From Acinetobacter chinensis (GTDB lineage Bacteria > Pseudomonadota > Gammaproteobacteria > Pseudomonadales > Moraxellaceae), in contig NZ_CP032134.1 of the NCBI RefSeq assembly GCF_002165375.2, positions 2,046,001 to 2,110,000 on the forward strand: a DNA stretch of 64,000 nt, read 5' to 3'. Positions 36,682 through 45,936 of the stretch are shown piece by piece (positions within the stretch are counted from its first letter, which is position 1; each line of letters opens with the position of its first letter). The notes under the pieces were generated by a model. It did no database searches. It saw only the letters and a list, made by a program, of their open reading frames with translations, and was not told the DNA's origin. The translations under genes were made by a program, and so were the position numbers.

Positions 36682-38886
36682 ATGAATGCTAAACCCCGTC
36701 TTTCTACATATTGGGTCACCTGTGCAGATGGACTTGAAACCCTGCTACAGGAAGAAATTGAAGGTTTAGGCGTTCAGAATATCGAAAAATTTCCAGGACG
36801 CCTTGTTTTCAAAGGCAAACTTGAAGATGCGTACCGTATCTGCATGTGGTCACGTCTGGCTTCACGTGTACTGACCCCTATTCATGTCCATGAGCTTGAC
36901 TTCACGCACGATGCCCGTGATGTCGCAGAAGAACTTTATGAGGGTGCCATCAATTTTGACTGGTCACTGATTTTTGCCCCACAGAGCACTTTTGCAATCC
37001 GTCTGCATGTAGAGCGTGATATTAAGGTCAACACTCAGTTTGCTACCCTGCGTGTAAAAGATGGCGTAGTGGATTCCTTTATGGAAGCTGTAGGTAAACG
37101 CCCAAGCATTGACATCAAGCAGCCAGAAATCACGCTGTATGTACTTGCAGGTAAAACGGCACATACTTATTGCCTGGATTTATCAGGCGATTCCCTGCAT
37201 AAGCGTGGCTACCGTCACTATATGACAGATGCGCCGATTAAAGAAAACCTTGCCGCTGCCATCCTGCAGAAAGCAAAACTCAAAGAACGCAACCCTGACA
37301 TTATCCTGGACCCAATGTGTGGTTCAGGGACGTTTATTATTGAATCTTTAATGATTCTGACGGATCGCGCACCAGGTCTGGTACGACGTTTCGGTTTTAA
37401 TGGCTGGAACGGTCATGACCATGAACTATGGATGTCCATTAAAGGCGAAGCTGCTGAACGTCATAAAACAGCTCTGGCTCAACCACTTCCACAGTTTTAT
37501 GCTTTCGATGCTGACTGGGAAGCAGTCAAAGCAACCAAACAGAATATTATTGCAGCTGGTTTTGAATCTGTACTTGATCAGATCAAAATGGAAGAACGCA
37601 CACTGGCAGACTGGCCTGATTTCAAAGCTGAGGGTAAAAAGTCCTTTATTGTGACTAACCCGCCATACGGTGAACGCCTGGGTGATAAAGCATCCAACCG
37701 TTCGCTGTACTTAGGCTTATCTGCGCTGCTGCAAAAGAATTTTCCAAATCAGTATGCGGCAGTGATTGCAGCTGCGGTTGAACAGGCCGATGTGCTGGCA
37801 TTCAATAATCCTCAGATTCTGCGTCTGATGAACGGTAAATTACCAATTTATGTGCGTTTTGGTGATATTAAGCCTGCAACCGTGAGCCGTCCGTTCCTGG
37901 CTGAATGGCAACCACAGCAGTTTGAAGCGATTGAAGGTGCTGAAGACTTTACCAACCGCCTGCAAAAAAACATGCAAGCGCTAAAAAAATGGGCAGTGAA
38001 AGAAAATATTTACTGTCTGCGTCTATACGATGCCGACCTGCCTGATTTTAATGTCGCGGTAGATCTGTATGGTGACCGCCTGCATGTACAGGAATATGCG
38101 CCACCAAAAACCATTGACCCTGAAAAAGCGAAGAAACGTTTCAACCTCGCTTTAGCTGCAATCCGTGCAGTGACAGGTCTTGGTCGTGATGCTATTTTCA
38201 TTAAAACCCGTGCACGCCAGGAAGGTAAAACTCAATATGAGAAGCAAAGTACTGCTTCCAAGCGCTTTATCGTTCAGGAAGGCAAAGCAAAAATTCTGGT
38301 CAATTTAACTGACTACTTAGATACAGGTTTATTCCTGGATCACCGTCAGATGCGTCTGCGTATAGCTGCTGAAGCCAAAGGCAAACACTTCCTGAATCTG
38401 TACAGCTACACTTCCACAGCCAGCTTACACGCAGCTTTAGGTGGCGCGGCCAGTACCACAAGTGTCGATCTGTCCAATACCTATCTGAACTGGTCCAAAG
38501 AAAACTTTGTTTTAAACGGTCTGACGGTTGATCATCCAGATGAACAGCATCAGTTCTTCTCAAGTGACTGTTTTGAATGGTTAAAAGAAGGTCATGAACA
38601 GTATGACCTGATCTTTATTGATCCACCGACGTTTTCAAACTCGAAAAAATTCTATGGAACCTTTGATGTTCAGCGAGACCACAATTCACTGCTGAAACGT
38701 GCCATGAACCGTCTGACAACAGGTGGCACACTTTACTTCTCAAACAACTACCGTGGTTTTGAGATGGATGAAGAAGTTCAGGCAATGTACGATGTGGTTG
38801 AAATCAGTAACGAAACCATCGGGCAGGATTTCAAACGTAATCAGAAAATCCACCGTGCCTGGAAAATTCAGCATCCACCGGTGTGA
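36682..38886 (+). CDS. rlmL: 23S rRNA methyltransferase RlmKL (m2G2445 and m7G2069)
   Basis: This fused enzyme of 734 residues methylates two guanines of 23S rRNA. The N-terminal half has a THUMP domain (residues about 50–155) and the RlmL domain with ILDPMCGSGTF and TNPPYGERLG. The C-terminal half is the RlmK domain with FLDHRQMR, LNLYSYTSTASLHAALGGA and DLIFIDPPTFSNSK. The start is ATG 36682; the ORF opens six codons earlier at a TTG. Its stop codon lies inside the terminator hairpin. Confidence 0.96.
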   Translation: MNAKPRLSTYWVTCADGLETLLQEEIEGLGVQNIEKFPGRLVFKGKLEDAYRICMWSRLASRVLTPIHVHELDFTHDARDVAEELYEGAINFDWSLIFAPQSTFAIRLHVERDIKVNTQFATLRVKDGVVDSFMEAVGKRPSIDIKQPEITLYVLAGKTAHTYCLDLSGDSLHKRGYRHYMTDAPIKENLAAAILQKAKLKERNPDIILDPMCGSGTFIIESLMILTDRAPGLVRRFGFNGWNGHDHELWMSIKGEAAERHKTALAQPLPQFYAFDADWEAVKATKQNIIAAGFESVLDQIKMEERTLADWPDFKAEGKKSFIVTNPPYGERLGDKASNRSLYLGLSALLQKNFPNQYAAVIAAAVEQADVLAFNNPQILRLMNGKLPIYVRFGDIKPATVSRPFLAEWQPQQFEAIEGAEDFTNRLQKNMQALKKWAVKENIYCLRLYDADLPDFNVAVDLYGDRLHVQEYAPPKTIDPEKAKKRFNLALAAIRAVTGLGRDAIFIKTRARQEGKTQYEKQSTASKRFIVQEGKAKILVNLTDYLDTGLFLDHRQMRLRIAAEAKGKHFLNLYSYTSTASLHAALGGAASTTSVDLSNTYLNWSKENFVLNGLTVDHPDEQHQFFSSDCFEWLKEGHEQYDLIFIDPPTFSNSKKFYGTFDVQRDHNSLLKRAMNRLTTGGTLYFSNNYRGFEMDEEVQAMYDVVEISNETIGQDFKRNQKIHRAWKIQHPPV

Positions 38887-38900
38887 TGCTGAATTTTTAA
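38863..38900 (+). terminator. Terminator overlapping the rlmKL stop codon
   Basis: Perfect 13-bp arms AAAATTCAGCATC (38863–38875) and GATGCTGAATTTT (38885–38897) with a 9-base loop; the stop TGA is at 38884–38886, inside the hairpin. Confidence 0.88.
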
Positions 38901-38906
38901 CTCAGA

Positions 38907-39344
38907 CTATCGCATTTCAATGGTGATTCCATTCGGATAAGTCACTGTAATGTTGTCATAACTTTGCTTGTAAACTATGTTGTTTACAGGCAAAGTTTTT
39001 TCATCCTGTAAAATTCGTGCCTTATCATCTGCTTTTTTCTTCTGAATCAGGTAATCACTCATTTCAGAACCTTCAAGATTTTTTTCCTGAATATTCTGAT
39101 TGTTCTGACTCACCAGTCGATGAGCCTCTTTCTGATGATCAGCTTTAGAAGTTTCCTCATCCGATTTAAATTTCTGTAATGCAGAAGAATTCACATAACC
39201 ATTTTCACCAGCTGTATCCGCCAGAGACTGATCGGACAAAGCCACTCCAGCTGCCTGAACAAAAATCGGAACGCTGCTGCAGATTACAACAAGTATTCCT
39301 GTTTTTATGACACTTTTCTGACTTTTATTGTTATTCATCATCAT
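38907..39344 (-). CDS. Hypothetical exported protein, ~145 aa
   Basis: I do not recognise this family. After a basic N-terminus (NNNKSQKSVIK) comes a hydrophobic signal segment ending at VQAAG near residue 30, so it is exported. The mature part is strongly charged and helical, rich in Lys, Glu and Gln, and ends with a short beta-like segment YDNITVTYPNGITIEMR. Three ATGs stand in a row at 39344–39336; GGAA lies 9 bases before the first. It is convergent with rlmKL. Confidence 0.65.
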   Translation of the reverse strand: MMMNNNKSQKSVIKTGILVVICSSVPIFVQAAGVALSDQSLADTAGENGYVNSSALQKFKSDEETSKADHQKEAHRLVSQNNQNIQEKNLEGSEMSDYLIQKKKADDKARILQDEKTLPVNNIVYKQSYDNITVTYPNGITIEMR

Positions 39345-39517
39345 GATGCTGTATTCCATTTTATTATGCAGAATTACGCTAACAAGTTTAGTCATACACA
39401 ACAAGGACTGTTCAGGACAAGCCGACATATAGCAGAAAATTCATTTTTATTTTCACATAATTATTTGATTATCATAATAATTCCATATGTCTGATTATTG
39501 TAAATTTCATCACATAA

Positions 39518-39543
39518 TAAAAAAACCACCCGCAGGTGGTTTC
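39518..39543 (-). terminator. Terminator of the DUF945 gene
   Basis: AAACCACC / GGTGGTTT arms with a 4-base loop, then seven Ts on the minus strand, 17 bases past the stop. Confidence 0.92.
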
Positions 39544-39559
39544 TGATGATGAATCAAGC

Positions 39560-40849
39560 TTATTCTTTTCTGTATGACTGCTGCCCATATTTATAATCAA
39601 GCCGCATGATCATGTTATTCCCATCACGCTGAACCTGACCTTGCTGCTGCATTGCCTGAATCATATTTTCCACTTCCTGATCCGACATGCTCCGACCAGC
39701 ATTCTGCAGATAATTATTCATCATTGCTTTCAGAAGTGCTTTATCAAACTGAATATCCGCACTGAAATCCAGCAGGCTTGGAACCATCTGAACAAAACCT
39801 GTAATTGAACCATGATGACCAGGCATCAGCTTTCCTGTCAGACTTGCTTTCGCCTCACCACCGGATGCTTTAATCATATTGTCTTTCGACTCAAAGTTAA
39901 AACCATCCCCTATAACGGCAAGCAAAGAATCCAGCAGTACCTGAGTTTCTGCATCTGATGACGTACAGGTCTGATTAAAATTTTCAAGTGTGTCAAAAAA
40001 GCTCTGAACTTTTTTCAGCTTAAGATCTTTCAGATTCATATTCATGGAAAATTCGTCAAATGAACCCGCTGCCGGCATAGTCATTTTGCCAATGTTGAAC
40101 TGTGTAGCGATATCTACAGTCTGCTCATGTACTTTTGTTGTACTTTCAAGATGCATATTTTTGATACTGCCCGCAGACTTGCCAGCACCTTCATTACGAC
40201 TCATGGAAGATATACTTAAAATGGAATATCCATCCTTTAAAGTCCCTTTATTCAGCCCCTGGCTGGTTTCAAGCATAATATCCTGAGCCAGTAAATGAGT
40301 ATCCTTTTCAGTCATATTGATCACAGGTATGGAAAGTTTTACAGCCGAAAGGCGGGTATCCTGACCTGGGTAGGACTGCGTGCGTATTTCAGCATTCAGG
40401 GCATCCATTCTGACACTCATCCCATTTACATTTTCTGTGATTGCCGGCAACTTAAAATGTGTTCGGGACTGCCCAAGCCAGTTGATTGTTGTATCGGCTT
40501 TGACTCCCCCTTTCAGATATTTAATGGCTTCGGGTTTACCCTGGTGCACTTTAGAATCAGAATTCACAGCATAACCAGTCAATGTTCTTCTGATCTGATC
40601 CTTGCCTTTTAAAATAACAAACTCAGCGGGTATACATGGGTCAGGTATAAACGTCATCGTCCAGCTGGCAGACCCCGTCATGAGCCCCATCTGAAAATCC
40701 GAATATTGCATTTTAATATTTGCATCTGCCGATACATCAGGTTTTTGCTCATAAAATGCCTGAAGCACTTTATCTGCATATATGTTTCCACCGACTGCAA
40801 CAGCCCCCAGAAACACAATCCCCCCTATACCCCATTTTATTTTTGACAT
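39560..40849 (-). CDS. DUF945 (YdgA-like) family protein
   Basis: The 429-residue protein has a single N-terminal membrane segment (about 6–24, IGGIVFLGAVAVGG) and a long beta-rich body typical of DUF945. Repeated strand patterns are seen, such as MDALNAEIRTQ, IMLETSQGLNKG and FSMNMNLKDLKL, and the C-terminal MRLDYKYGQ. E. coli YdgA is a larger relative in the same family, which is thought to face the periplasm. The role is unknown. It stands alone between two terminators. Confidence 0.8.
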   Translation of the reverse strand: MSKIKWGIGGIVFLGAVAVGGNIYADKVLQAFYEQKPDVSADANIKMQYSDFQMGLMTGSASWTMTFIPDPCIPAEFVILKGKDQIRRTLTGYAVNSDSKVHQGKPEAIKYLKGGVKADTTINWLGQSRTHFKLPAITENVNGMSVRMDALNAEIRTQSYPGQDTRLSAVKLSIPVINMTEKDTHLLAQDIMLETSQGLNKGTLKDGYSILSISSMSRNEGAGKSAGSIKNMHLESTTKVHEQTVDIATQFNIGKMTMPAAGSFDEFSMNMNLKDLKLKKVQSFFDTLENFNQTCTSSDAETQVLLDSLLAVIGDGFNFESKDNMIKASGGEAKASLTGKLMPGHHGSITGFVQMVPSLLDFSADIQFDKALLKAMMNNYLQNAGRSMSDQEVENMIQAMQQQGQVQRDGNNMIMRLDYKYGQQSYRKE

Positions 40850-40993
40850 CTATATCTCATTTTGATCTTTTTATGCGATTGATTATAGCCAAAACAACTG
40901 AAATTAAAAAACTTTTTATTCCAACCTGATGTTTAAATCCATAAATTCCAGACATTCATTCAACTGCTTCATGGATGAAAATCCATAGGCAAT

Positions 40994-41023
40994 AAAAAAA
41001 CCTGACCGAAGCCAGGTTTTTTT
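40994..41023 (-). terminator. Terminator of clpB
   Basis: On the minus strand, AACCTGGC-TTCG-GTCAGGTT with a UUCG loop and a following T-run, 32 bases past the clpB stop. Confidence 0.92.
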
Positions 41024-41054
41024 ATTTCAACACTTAGTTTTAAGTCAGTTCAAA

Positions 41055-43634
41055 TTAACTCAATTTCAGTTTCCCAAAATCAAGATGACCATCTTCAGCA
41101 CTGATTAAAACAGTATCGCCCGCAGTAAAATCACCTGCCAGGATACGTTGCGCCAAAGTATTTTCAACCTGTTGCTGGATCGCACGTTTCAATGGACGTG
41201 CACCATATACAGGATCAAAACCAGCATCAATCAGGATATCGAAAGCCTGATCATCCACTTTCAATCCAATGTCACGTTCAGCTAAACGAGCGCGTAAACG
41301 ATCCAGTTGAATATCGGCAATGCCACGAATCTGCGATTTTTTCAATGAATGGAATACCACCAGTTCATCAATACGGTTGATAAATTCAGGACGGAAATGT
41401 TGCAATACCGCACCCATCACCACCGCACGAACTTCTTCATCCGTAGCACCATCGCCAAGCTCACGTACATCACTTGAACCTAAGTTCGATGTCATCACGA
41501 TCACGGTATTTTTAAAGTCAATCAAGCGACCTTGTGAATCCGTTAATCGCCCATCATCCAACACCTGTAAAAGTATGTTGAATACGTCTGGATGTGCTTT
41601 TTCAACTTCGTCAAACAGTACAATACTGTATGGTTTACGACGGACTGCTTCAGTCAACACACCGCCTTCTTCATAGCCGACATAGCCTGGAGGCGCACCG
41701 ACCAAACGACTGACTGAGTGTTTTTCCATAAATTCAGACATGTCGATACGAATAATCGCATCATCACTGTCAAATAAGAAATTACCCAAGGCTTTGGTCA
41801 ATTCAGTTTTACCCACACCTGTTGGTCCAAGGAATAAGAATGAACCACTTGGACGGTTCGGATCAGATAATCCTGCACGTGAACGGCGCACTGCGTTGGA
41901 TACTGCAACCACAGCTTCATCCTGTCCAACCACACGGTTATGTAAGAATTCTTCCATGTGAAGAAGTTTCTCACGTTCGCCTTGCAGCATTTTCGAGACA
42001 GGAATCCCTGTTGCAGCACTGACTACTTCCGCAATTTCATTTTCAGTGACTTTGGTACGAATCAGTTTCGGTTCTTCATTGGTTTCCGCAACTTCTTCTT
42101 CATTCAAGCGTTTTTGCAACTCAGGAATTACGCCATATTGCAAACGGCTTGCTTCTGCCAAATCACCTTCACGTTGCGCTTTTTCAAATGCAGTACGTGC
42201 TTTGTCTAACTCCACTTGCGCTTGGTTTGTACCATCGACTAAGCGTTTTTCCGCAATCCACACTTCTTCAAGATCGCTATATTCTTTTTGAACTTCTTCG
42301 ATTTGTTTTTCGAGATGTTCAACTTCAGCTTTCGACACAGAATCCGCATCTTTTTTCACTGCTTCCAGCTGCATTTTCAACTGGATTAAGCGACGATCCA
42401 AACGGTCTAATGGCTCAGGTTTCGAGTCAATTTCCATTTTGATCCGTGATGCAGCCTCATCAATCAAGTCAATGGCTTTATCGGGCAACTGGCGATCTGT
42501 GATGTAACGATGTGACATTTTCGCCGCAGCAATAATCGCTGAGTCGAGAATCTGCACACCATGATGGGTCGCATATTTGTCTTTTAAACCACGCAAAATC
42601 GCAATCGTGTCTTCAACACTTGGTTCATCGACCAGAACTTTCTGGAAACGACGCTCAAGTGCCGCATCTTTTTCAATGAACTGACGATATTCATCTAAAG
42701 TGGTCGCACCGACACAGCGCAATTCACCACGTGCCAATGCAGGTTTAAGCATATTGCCCGCATCCATCGCGCCATCGCCTTTACCTGCACCGACAAGTGT
42801 ATGCAACTCGTCAATGAACAGGATGATTTCACCATCGTATTTGGCTAAGTCTTTCAGAACTGCTTTTAGACGTTCCTCGAACTCACCACGATATTTTGCA
42901 CCTGCAAGTAAAGAACCTAAATCAAGTGAAAGAACACGTTTTCCTTTCAAACTTTCAGGGACTTCACCATTGACGATACGCTGTGCTAAACCTTCAACAA
43001 TCGCAGTTTTACCCACACCTGGTTCACCAATCAACACGGGATTGTTTTTGGTACGGCGTGACAAAACCTGAATGGTACGGCGAATTTCTTCATCACGACC
43101 AATCACAGGATCAAGCTTGCCTGACAAAGCACGTTCAGTCAGGTCAACGGTATATTTATTTAATGAATCACGTTGATCTTCATGGTTATTTGCCATAACT
43201 TGCTCACCACCTCGTATATTTTCAATCGCTTTGCGCAGTTTGTCTGTCGTCACACCCACGCTTGTGAATAATGTTTTGGTTGCACCAGTTTCAGCAAGTG
43301 CCAGAATCACCCAATCAGTTGATAAAAACTCATCGCCTGCTTTTTGGGCGAAACTGTCTGCCAGATTCAGCGCGCGAACCGCTTCAGGATTTAAATTAAT
43401 ATCACCTGTTGGCGTACCGATTTTCGGTGCATCGTTAATTGCCTTTTGCAGCTTCGTTTTCAGCTCAGGAAGATTTGCACCTGACTGTTGCAATAAACTC
43501 AGGTTCGATGGCTCTTCCAGTAAAGCTGAAAGAATGTGAATACCCTCAATCGCAGTATTGTCATTCCCCATCGCTAAAGACTGGGCATCAGATAAGGCTT
43601 GCTGCAGGCGGTTGGTAAATTTTTCAAATCGCAT
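41055..43634 (-). CDS. clpB: ATP-dependent disaggregase ClpB
   Basis: ClpB pulls proteins out of aggregates together with DnaK. The 859 residues have the N-terminal Clp repeat domain (1–145), AAA1 with Walker A GEPGVGKT near 206, a long coiled-coil middle domain (about 405–525), and AAA2 with GPTGVGKTE near 605, plus the C-terminal domain. Length equals E. coli ClpB. GAGG lies 8–9 bases before the ATG, and a heat-shock-type promoter is at 43673–43703. Confidence 0.97.
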   Translation of the reverse strand: MRFEKFTNRLQQALSDAQSLAMGNDNTAIEGIHILSALLEEPSNLSLLQQSGANLPELKTKLQKAINDAPKIGTPTGDINLNPEAVRALNLADSFAQKAGDEFLSTDWVILALAETGATKTLFTSVGVTTDKLRKAIENIRGGEQVMANNHEDQRDSLNKYTVDLTERALSGKLDPVIGRDEEIRRTIQVLSRRTKNNPVLIGEPGVGKTAIVEGLAQRIVNGEVPESLKGKRVLSLDLGSLLAGAKYRGEFEERLKAVLKDLAKYDGEIILFIDELHTLVGAGKGDGAMDAGNMLKPALARGELRCVGATTLDEYRQFIEKDAALERRFQKVLVDEPSVEDTIAILRGLKDKYATHHGVQILDSAIIAAAKMSHRYITDRQLPDKAIDLIDEAASRIKMEIDSKPEPLDRLDRRLIQLKMQLEAVKKDADSVSKAEVEHLEKQIEEVQKEYSDLEEVWIAEKRLVDGTNQAQVELDKARTAFEKAQREGDLAEASRLQYGVIPELQKRLNEEEVAETNEEPKLIRTKVTENEIAEVVSAATGIPVSKMLQGEREKLLHMEEFLHNRVVGQDEAVVAVSNAVRRSRAGLSDPNRPSGSFLFLGPTGVGKTELTKALGNFLFDSDDAIIRIDMSEFMEKHSVSRLVGAPPGYVGYEEGGVLTEAVRRKPYSIVLFDEVEKAHPDVFNILLQVLDDGRLTDSQGRLIDFKNTVIVMTSNLGSSDVRELGDGATDEEVRAVVMGAVLQHFRPEFINRIDELVVFHSLKKSQIRGIADIQLDRLRARLAERDIGLKVDDQAFDILIDAGFDPVYGARPLKRAIQQQVENTLAQRILAGDFTAGDTVLISAEDGHLDFGKLKLS

Positions 43635-43672
43635 TCTTGTTATTCCTCACAACAAATTTTGTACTTGAATAA

Positions 43673-43703
43673 TAAATGGGAACGCTTGGTCGGATTTCAA
43701 TAG
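43673..43703 (-). promoter_or_regulatory. Sigma-32 type heat-shock promoter of clpB
   Basis: Read on the minus strand, CTATTGAA, then 14 bases, then TCCCATTTA. The E. coli sigma-32 consensus is CTTGAA and CCCCATnTA at 13–15 bases. The −10-like box ends 38 bases before the clpB ATG. Confidence 0.75.
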
Positions 43704-43929
43704 ACAAATTAAATTATTTTATATATTTTTCAAAAACTTACTATTTTAATCAGAATAGATTTCAGTATTAATATCTGTGCTGATTCAACTTTTTTCAAGT
43801 CAGTACTTTAGAAAAATATATGTTTTAAATGTCCTTATATTATTGATCAACTTACCATTTAGACTAAGCTGTATTGGAAAATTTTAGAATCTGAAAAATG
43901 TTAATATTCATTAAACGTGAATGTATAAA

Positions 43930-43961
43930 AGGCTGAACAAATATTGCAATTTGATCAGCCT
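43930..43961 (-). terminator. Terminator of the serine acetyltransferase gene
   Basis: Thirteen-base arms AGGCTGAaCAAAT / ATTTGaTCAGCCT with one central mismatch and a 6-base loop, then TTTTAT on the minus strand. Confidence 0.88.
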
Positions 43962-43989
43962 CACTCATTCATCTTAAATTTATATACAA

Positions 43990-44898
43990 CTAAACCTGTG
44001 ACTTGGTTGCTGAACTTTGCGATACAGCGCTATTGGCAGGCACACTTTGGGTAATCCACACATTTCCACCAATCACCGCACCCTGCCCAATGGTAATACG
44101 TCCAAGAATCGTTGCTCCTGCATAGATCACCACATTATCTTCCACAATCGGATGACGCGCATATTCTTTCTGTAAACGCCCTGCATCATCGACTTCAAAA
44201 CGCTTCGCGCCAAGTGTCACAGCCTGATAAATACGGACATTTTTACCAATAATACAGGTTTCACCAATCACCACACCTGTCCCATGATCAATAAAGAATC
44301 CTTGGTCAATCTGAGCACCTGGATGGATATCAATACCTGTTTTAGAATGAGAAATTTCAGCAATCAGACGTGCCAGTAAAGACAAATCTTTTTTATAAAA
44401 CTCATGAGCAATACGATGGTAAATAATGGCGAGTATGCCTGGATAGCACAACAGAACCTCATCAACACTACGTGCCGCAGGATCACCCTCATAAGCCGCA
44501 ATCACATCAGTATCCAGAATACGGCGCAATTCGGGAAGTTTTTGTGCAAATTCACTCACAATACTTTGTGCAAGCACATCAATCACTTCCGCATTTTCAT
44601 TATGCTTTTTATATTTATAGTCATAGGTCAAATTGAGTTTGACCTGTTCCCGCAATGCATAAAGTGTTTTTTCAAGTGTATGTGCAATGTAGAAATTTTC
44701 ACTCTGCTGACGTAGATCGTGTGGCCCCAGACGCATTGGAAATAAGATGCCACACAGATCATTCATGATTTTTTTAATTTCTTCTTTAGAGGGCAACTCT
44801 CGCCCACCAAAATCTTTCAGACTTTTCTGTTGTGTACGCCATTCATTACGCGCTTGCTGTAATTCAGTGACAATATTTTGAATGTTCCATTGCGTCAT
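43990..44898 (-). CDS. epsC: Serine O-acetyltransferase (EpsC/CysE type) of the encapsulin locus
   Basis: The enzyme makes O-acetylserine from serine and acetyl-CoA, the carbon acceptor for cysteine synthesis. The 302-residue protein has a long helical N-terminus (1–165), the DVIAAYEGDPAA block, and a left-handed beta-helix with hexapeptide repeats; the catalytic region is DIHPGAQIDQGFFIDHGTGV. It is longer than E. coli CysE (273) and of the EpsC/SrpH type. It is divergent from the rhodanese–encapsulin–desulfurase genes by 371 bp, and this partnership is a known feature of family 2A encapsulin loci. Confidence 0.92.
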   Translation of the reverse strand: MTQWNIQNIVTELQQARNEWRTQQKSLKDFGGRELPSKEEIKKIMNDLCGILFPMRLGPHDLRQQSENFYIAHTLEKTLYALREQVKLNLTYDYKYKKHNENAEVIDVLAQSIVSEFAQKLPELRRILDTDVIAAYEGDPAARSVDEVLLCYPGILAIIYHRIAHEFYKKDLSLLARLIAEISHSKTGIDIHPGAQIDQGFFIDHGTGVVIGETCIIGKNVRIYQAVTLGAKRFEVDDAGRLQKEYARHPIVEDNVVIYAGATILGRITIGQGAVIGGNVWITQSVPANSAVSQSSATKSQV

Positions 44899-45269
44899 GG
44901 GATTGCCTGCATGAGATTTCTTTTTTCATTATATGAATAAAGTATTCGGTTCAATATTCTTTATTCAATTCTTATGAAGAATATTATTTTATTTGCTACC
45001 TTTTAGATAAACATTGTTGATATATCTTTATCAAAATTTTGCATTTAGCCACAGTTGAAGTCGATGCCATGTTTGAATGCTTAGCAATAAATGATCCAGA
45101 TAATAAAAATCTCTTTTCCCAAAATAAGAATAAGCAATTCAACTTTTATTCATTTTCAGAATATAAAAAATCATTATATTTAATATCAACTTCTCTAATA
45201 GATTATTTCAAATTCTGCGTAGCTTAGCTTAAAAACTGCTTTATTCAGGATTTGATTCAGGTGTGTAAC
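44899..45269. promoter_or_regulatory. Divergent promoter region of the encapsulin locus
   Basis: This 371-bp AT-rich gap lies between the serine acetyltransferase (−) and rhodanese (+) genes. Two overlapping inverted repeats stand near the acetyltransferase start: TGAATAAAG (44934–44942) with CTTTATTCA (44959–44967), and AATATTCTT (44953–44961) with AAGAATATT (44977–44985). This fits an operator for a dimeric regulator. The rest shows no clear gene; a 62-codon ORF at 45039–45227 has no ribosome site. Confidence 0.5.
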
Positions 45270-45758
45270 ATGAATAGTACGACTAAAATTGAACTTCCAG
45301 AATTGGATGACAACAAGATTCAGCAAATCTTTGCCGATGCAAAACAACGGGTTGAAGATCATTATCTTGAATTTACAGGTACTGTTTTACCGCATGAAGC
45401 ATGGGCTTTATTTCAGGCAGGTCATGCCGTGATTGTGGATGTACGTACCAATGAAGAACGTAAATTCGTCGGCTATGTCGAAGACACCATTCATATTCCC
45501 TGGGCAACAGGAACTGCATTAAACCGCAATCCCCGCTTTGCCAAAGAACTGGAATCTAAAGTGGGTAAAGACAAAACCATTCTACTTCTATGCCGTAGTG
45601 GTAAACGTTCTGCGGCTGCGGCAAATGTCGCCTTTAATGCAGGCTTTGAAAATATTTACAACATCGAACAAGGTTTTGAAGGTGATCTGGATGAAGACAA
45701 TCATCGAGGTTCATTCAATGGATGGCGTTTTCATCACCTGCCTTGGCGTCAAGAATAA
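45270..45758 (+). CDS. Rhodanese-like sulfurtransferase of the encapsulin locus
   Basis: The protein has 162 residues and one rhodanese domain. The active-site loop is C108-RSGKRS, preceded by HEAWALFQAGHAVIVDVRTNEERKF split over residues about 40–63. It should carry a persulfide on C108. The start is ATG 45270 with AGGTG 6–7 bases upstream; the ORF can be read six codons further back. It is the first gene of the rightward run and is 178 bp before the shell gene. A role in moving sulfur to or from the compartment is inferred from position. Confidence 0.88.
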   Translation: MNSTTKIELPELDDNKIQQIFADAKQRVEDHYLEFTGTVLPHEAWALFQAGHAVIVDVRTNEERKFVGYVEDTIHIPWATGTALNRNPRFAKELESKVGKDKTILLLCRSGKRSAAAANVAFNAGFENIYNIEQGFEGDLDEDNHRGSFNGWRFHHLPWRQE

Positions 45759-45765
45759 ATAACTC

Positions 45766-45786
45766 GGGCGAACTATAAGTTCGCCC
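45766..45786 (+). repeat. Perfect hairpin between rhodanese and shell genes
   Basis: GGGCGAACT, ATA, AGTTCGCCC: 9-bp perfect arms and a 3-base loop, 7 bases past the rhodanese stop. No T-run follows, so it may weaken rather than stop transcription into the shell gene, or guard the 3' end of a processed message. Confidence 0.7.
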
Positions 45787-45936
45787 TGAAACTGACGCTC
45801 CATTTTAATTCCATTCTCCATTTTTTACTAAAACTTCAATTGCCTGGGAGAGGATCATTTTTGCCTAAAAAAACTTAAACCAACTGTAATGCTTCATTTT
45901 TGAAATGTTTTCTTTAGAATTTTAGGATGTATAAAA

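Noticed and set aside
44404..44715. ORF of 103 codons opposite the serine acetyltransferase
   Set aside because: It lies wholly within a well-supported gene on the other strand and has no family likeness.
45039..45227. A 62-codon ORF in the encapsulin divergent promoter
   Set aside because: It uses a TTG start with no ribosome site, and its composition follows the AT-rich gap.
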